A stretch of DNA of 64,000 nucleotides. Source: JBGPEQ01 sp050180895. GTDB lineage: Bacteria; Pseudomonadota; Alphaproteobacteria; Dongiales; Dongiaceae. Position 1 is the first letter of the stretch, and every line of letters starts with the position of its first letter. The DNA lies in contig JBFXDS010000003.1 of assembly GCA_050180895.1 (NCBI GenBank), positions 515,004 to 579,003 on the forward strand, read 5' to 3'. Below the pieces are notes generated by a model that was not told the DNA's origin, ran no database searches, and was given only the letters and a program-made list of their open reading frames with translations. A program made the position numbers and the translations under genes. Shown in pieces: positions 60,691 to 64,000 of the stretch.

Positions 60691-60788
60691 TGGGGTCAAA
60701 GGCAGCGGTCAACGCATGTCTGTGATATATCCGCTCAGGGGGCAACTGCGGACGTTTGCGGCTCAGATGGTGGTTTGGATCAATAAGG

Positions 60789-60870
60789 TGCGTCCTTCGA
60801 CAAGCTCAGGATGAGGGGCAGTCTTCGTGCCAAGAAACCTTTCCTCATCCTGAGCTTGTCGAAGGACGCA
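60789..60870. repeat. 80-base inverted repeat, copy 4
   Basis: The arms are nearly perfect (GCGTCCTTCGACAAGCTCAG and reverse complement) with CAGTCTTCGTGCCAAGAAAC in the centre. It precedes the MFS gene by about 70 bases. Confidence 0.92.
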
Positions 60871-60941
60871 CGGGCGGGTATGCAACGCGGCGACACCGGA
60901 CGCACTCGATTTCACACGCAACTCCTACCTGACGTCTCCTC

Positions 60942-62099
60942 ATGAACGATGTGACGACGCCGCGCGGCGCGGGCGCAGCGCAAATCCCCTGGGCGCCGCT
61001 CGCGGGCGTCATCGCGATGGTGGCGATCTTCGCCGTGGCGCAGGGGCTGACCTATCCGCTGCTCAGCTTCATTCTCGAGCGGCAGGGCGCCTCGGCGGGG
61101 CTGATCGGCCTGTCGGCGGCGATGACGCCGCTCGGGCTCATCGCCGGGTCGACGCTCATCCCGCCGCTCACCCGGCGGTTCGGCGCCGGCCCGCTGGCGC
61201 TCGCCTGCGCGATCCTCGCGGGGACCTCCCTGGCGCTCATCGGCTGGACGCGCGACGTCGTCCCCTGGTTCCCGCTGCGCTTCGCGATCGGCCTCGCCAT
61301 CGGCCCGCTCTTCGTCCTCAGCGAGGTCTGGCTCATCGCGCTGTCGCCGCCGCAGCGGCGCGGCCGCATCCTCGGCCTCTACACGGCGGCGGTCTCGGCG
61401 GGCTTCGCCGCCGGCCCGCTGAGCCTGATGCTGGTCGGCACCGAAGGGTGGCCGCCGTTCCTGATCGGCATCGGCGCCTTCGTCGTCTGCACGCTCTGGC
61501 TCGCCGCGATCCTCCGCCGCCTTCCGGCGCTGGGCCGGGACGGCGGAACCGCCTCGGTGCGCACCGTCGTGCGGTCGGCGCCGACCCTGCTCTTCGCCGT
61601 CTTCACGACGGCGGCGTTCGAGCAGGGGCTGCTGTCGCTCCTGCCGGTCTACGGGCTGAGCTACGGCATCGGCGAGCGCAGCCTCGCGGCCCTGCTCGCG
61701 GTGCTGATCGCCGGCAACATCGCGCTGCAGGTGCCGTTCGGGCTGGCGGCGGAACGCTGGACGGCGCGGTCCGTCTCGATCGCCTGCGCCCTGGCGACGC
61801 TCGTCGGCTGCCTGCTCCTCCCGCTGCTGATCGCGACGCCGCTGGTCTGGCCACTCTGCTTCCTGTGGGGCGCGGTCTCCTTCGGCGTCTACACGCTGGC
61901 GCTCATCGAGCTGGGCGAGCGCTTCTCCGGCGCCATGCTGATCGCGGCCAACGCCGCCTTCGCGCTGGTCTGGGGCGTCGGCGGCATCGCCGGTCCGCCG
62001 GCCACCGGCGCGGCGATGGACCTCGTCGGGGTGCAGGGGCTGCCTGCCGTGCTCGGCCTGCTGTATCTCGCCCTGGTTCTGGCGCGGCTCCGGCGGTGA
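60942..62099 (+). CDS. MFS transporter
   Basis: A 385-residue protein with 12 predicted helices. The loop after helix 2 reads STLIPPLTRRFGAGPLAL (an MFS motif-A position) and AALSPPQRRGRILGLYTAAV-like sequence (SPPQRRGRILGLYTAAVSAG). Charges between helices 6 and 7 are typical. YCAX/YcaD-like architecture is possible. It ends 26 bases before a hairpin. Substrate unknown. Confidence 0.88.
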   Translation: MNDVTTPRGAGAAQIPWAPLAGVIAMVAIFAVAQGLTYPLLSFILERQGASAGLIGLSAAMTPLGLIAGSTLIPPLTRRFGAGPLALACAILAGTSLALIGWTRDVVPWFPLRFAIGLAIGPLFVLSEVWLIALSPPQRRGRILGLYTAAVSAGFAAGPLSLMLVGTEGWPPFLIGIGAFVVCTLWLAAILRRLPALGRDGGTASVRTVVRSAPTLLFAVFTTAAFEQGLLSLLPVYGLSYGIGERSLAALLAVLIAGNIALQVPFGLAAERWTARSVSIACALATLVGCLLLPLLIATPLVWPLCFLWGAVSFGVYTLALIELGERFSGAMLIAANAAFALVWGVGGIAGPPATGAAMDLVGVQGLPAVLGLLYLALVLARLRR

Positions 62100-62124
62100 G
62101 CCCGGGCGGGCGCTACGGGGGGCA

Positions 62125-62155
62125 TGTAGGGGCGGGTCTGAGACCCGCCCCTACA
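62125..62155. repeat. perfect hairpin after MFS gene
   Basis: TGTAGGGGCGGGTCT pairs with AGACCCGCCCCTACA across a single G. It resembles the palindromes at 39495-39582 in its TGTAGGGGCG start, so it may be the same family. Confidence 0.75.
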
Positions 62156-62264
62156 GCGGCTTATCCGTGCATATATCTCTTCGTCCTGCGACGGAGCCGA
62201 ACGATGCTATCCTATAGTCGACGACGGGCGATGCGATAGGCTGCCGCGCAGCGGGAGGTGAGCG

Positions 62265-62930
62265 GTGAGAGGAAACAGGTCTGCTCGGTTTGCCGCTGCC
62301 GGTTTCGCCCTGCTCCTCGCGGGCTGCGCGGACACGCCGGAGCCGGCGCAGCCGTCGGCCATCGTCGGCCCGGTGTGGGTGGCGGAGGACATCGCCGGCC
62401 GCGGCATCATCGACAACTCGCGGATCACGCTGCAGCTCGGCGCCGATGGCCGTGCGAGCGGCCGGGGCGGCTGCAACGGCTATGGCGGCGGCTACAGCCT
62501 GGCGGGCGAGTCGCTCCGCTTCGGCCCGCTGGCGGCGACGCAGATGGCCTGCGCCGAGGCGCTCATGAACCAGGAGCGGCGCTACTTCGACGCGCTCGCG
62601 GGGACCGCGCGCTACGCCCTGGCGGACGACGGCGCCCTGCTGCTGACGACGGTGGACGGGCGGCAGATCCTGTTCCGGCAGGAAGACGCCGCCGAGTCGC
62701 TGCGCGCCGCCTATGCCTGCGACGACGGCACGCGGCTCGACGTGACCTTCGATCCGCAGGCGGGCACGGCCGCGGTCTCCGTGAACGGCGCCGCGCCGCT
62801 CCTGCTGCCGCAGGCGCCGGCCGGCTCCGGCTTCCTCTACGAGACGCCCCGGCATTCGCTGCGCGGCAAGGGGACGGAGGCGAAGTGGACGGTGGGGCGG
62901 AAGGTGCCGGTGCGGTGCGTGGCGGGGTGA
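62265..62930 (+). CDS. META-MliC fusion lipoprotein
   Basis: A 221-residue lipoprotein with lipobox LLAGC. The first domain is META/HslJ-like: GGCNGYGGGYSLAGESLRFG, then PLAATQMACAEALMNQERRY. The second, from about residue 145, is MliC-like: YACDDGTRLDVTFDPQAGTA, GSGFLYETPRHSLRGKGTEA and a final VRCVAG. MliC domains inhibit c-type lysozyme. GTG 62265 has GGGAGG about 6 bases upstream. The fusion suggests an envelope role in lysozyme or heat stress defence. Confidence 0.82.
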   Translation: MRGNRSARFAAAGFALLLAGCADTPEPAQPSAIVGPVWVAEDIAGRGIIDNSRITLQLGADGRASGRGGCNGYGGGYSLAGESLRFGPLAATQMACAEALMNQERRYFDALAGTARYALADDGALLLTTVDGRQILFRQEDAAESLRAAYACDDGTRLDVTFDPQAGTAAVSVNGAAPLLLPQAPAGSGFLYETPRHSLRGKGTEAKWTVGRKVPVRCVAG

Positions 62931-63121
62931 GCGCCGGGGCGCGCCGGACGCCGCACGGATCGATCCCGCGGCTGTGACGGCCGGCCGCGCCTCTTGTGAC
63001 GCCGGCGTGACGGTCGACGGCTAGGGTCCGGCCGACATCGCGCGGGCTCGCGGCCGCTCCGCTGCATGCGAGGCGGTCAGACCCGCGCGATCCTTGCTGG
63101 TTTCGAAGAGGGATATCGGTC

Positions 63122-63739
63122 ATGGCCATCACCTGGAACAAGGGAGTCAAGCGCGCGGGCCGGCTCAAGGTCTATGCGGACCCGTCGCTGAAGAAGGGGG
63201 CGTGGGGCGCGCTTCTCGGCGCCTCAATCCGCGAGTTCAACCGGCTCGCGAAGGGGCACAAATTCGGGGTCACGCTGGAGGAGACGGGCGATCCGCCGGT
63301 CGTCGGCGGCGGCGCCGACGTCTCGGTCGCGACCGCGGACGGGCAGATCACGTTCAAGTATGACGGGCTGGAGGAGCGGATCGCGTTCGACGGCGCGCGC
63401 CTGCACGGCCGCACGCGGCAGGTGCGGCGCGACGACGGCATGGAGAAGGCCTACATCTTCCTGCCGGCGATGCCGCTGATCAACACGCCGACCGGCCGCC
63501 GCCCGGTCGGGCCGGAGATCATGAAGCTGATCGCGGTGCACGAGTTCGTCCATGCCTGCGGCCTGACGGACGCGGAGCATTCGAGCGACGACCTCTTCCA
63601 GGGCAACCCCAACGTCGACTACGGCCAGAACGCGGCGCGCGACCGGGCCATGGGCCGGCAGGGCAACAAGACGATGTGGATGCCGCCGCTGTTCCTCTCG
63701 GCCGCGACGGCGCGGCGCGTCAAGGACAACTGGAGCTGA
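63122..63739 (+). CDS. HExxH metallopeptidase-like protein (HExxHxxGxxD)
   Basis: A 205-residue protein without a signal peptide. The metal motif is HEFVHACGLTDAEH (residues 140-153): His140, His144 and, in the HExxHxxGxxD pattern of snapalysin-type enzymes, Asp150; His153 is also near. A first domain with SIREFNRLAKGHKFGVTLEE precedes it. GAGGGATAT lies before the ATG. No family is named with confidence. It is not closely alike to the peptidase at 59302, apart from HExxH. Confidence 0.65.
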   Translation: MAITWNKGVKRAGRLKVYADPSLKKGAWGALLGASIREFNRLAKGHKFGVTLEETGDPPVVGGGADVSVATADGQITFKYDGLEERIAFDGARLHGRTRQVRRDDGMEKAYIFLPAMPLINTPTGRRPVGPEIMKLIAVHEFVHACGLTDAEHSSDDLFQGNPNVDYGQNAARDRAMGRQGNKTMWMPPLFLSAATARRVKDNWS

Positions 63740-64000
63740 GCTTTCCCCGCCTTCGCCGCGGTGGGCGCCGGCCAGGGGAGGCGAATCTTGCACGCGGAGA
63801 CGCGGAGACGCGGAGGTCGCCGACCTTTGCACGCCAGGAAGGCCATCCCACAGGGCATGCAGGTATCGGCATGCATGCCGGAGACTCGGTGTCCTCCGCG
63901 GCTCCGCGTGCAAACCTTGCCCTGCCAGCCGGCATGTCCGCCGTGCGTCCTTCGACAAACACAGGAAGAGAAAAAATCTATGTGGCACGAAGAAAGCACC
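63740..64000. other. 261-base right edge without gene
   Basis: It holds a CACGCGGAGACGCGGAG inverted repeat (63790-63915) and a part copy of the 80-base repeat from 63945. No coding sequence is seen. Confidence 0.6.
63945..64000. repeat. 80-base inverted repeat, copy 5 (cut by window edge)
   Basis: The left arm reads GCGTCCTTCGACAAACACAG, with two bases changed from the others, and runs through the TGTGGCACGAAGAAA centre. The right arm lies outside the window. Confidence 0.75.

Overview
The window is a single stretch of very GC-rich, densely packed bacterial chromosome. Gene content points to an alphaproteobacterium, probably of a Rhodospirillales-like lineage: the purL-bolA-grxD order, a lone rpsD, a NadK with a basic N-terminus, small PepSY-type periplasmic proteins and HGGxSTG-type proteins. 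The assignment is an inference from gene families, not from a marker phylogeny. Both ends are cut: the left edge is inside rseP and the right edge is inside a short inverted repeat.

Layout. 0-3 kb: rseP tail, a lipoprotein, a CinA/MoCF-like protein, an exported alpha/beta hydrolase and tRNA-Leu(UAA). 4.1-12.5 kb: a seven-gene block of GntR regulator, FGGY kinase, zinc dehydrogenase, DeoC/LacD-type aldolase, SDR, a fused ProV-ProW transporter and a ProX-like binding protein. It looks like uptake and breakdown of a polyol or sugar-like zwitterion of unknown identity. 12.6-18.8 kb: envelope genes, including twin lipoproteins, a glycosyltransferase, and three small PepSY-like exported proteins beside a two-component system. 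19-26 kb: bacterioferritin behind two Fur-box-like palindromes, a PEP-mutase/ICL-like enzyme, a glycine-zipper lipoprotein, a peptidoglycan-binding protein, argE, an N-formylglutamate amidohydrolase and nadK.

26.4-38.4 kb is a molybdenum/tungsten neighbourhood: modABC, moaA, tupBCA and an fdhD homologue. Two near-identical ModE-type palindromes sit about 27 bases before modA and moaA. A TrpX-type ABC transporter, split by a DMT exporter, and an AT-rich patch with a lipoprotein and a frameshifted DUF5076-like gene lie inside it. 38.6-42.1 kb: DUF1345, NUDIX, LysE and msrBA. 43-57.6 kb: cimA, trmJ, a SufR-like regulator facing an exported helical protein, rpsD, sodB, a LysR regulator, grxD, bolA and purL, bracketed by two HGGxSTG paralogues. 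57.7-60.7 kb is a small junk-and-mobile zone: a decayed Gp49/HigB-type toxin with intact antitoxin, a second XRE gene, a cyclase remnant, an HExxH metallopeptidase and an IS481-type transposase remnant. 60.9-63.7 kb: an MFS transporter, a META-MliC lipoprotein and a second HExxH metallopeptidase.

Repeats are a theme. An ~80-base inverted repeat occurs four times plus a part copy. Two other palindromic families are present. A roughly 30-base unit with the core GCTGGGCATGG occurs nine times, eight of them inside the two HGGxSTG genes in the same relative orientation and reading frame. That repeat-protein association is the least explained structure in the window.
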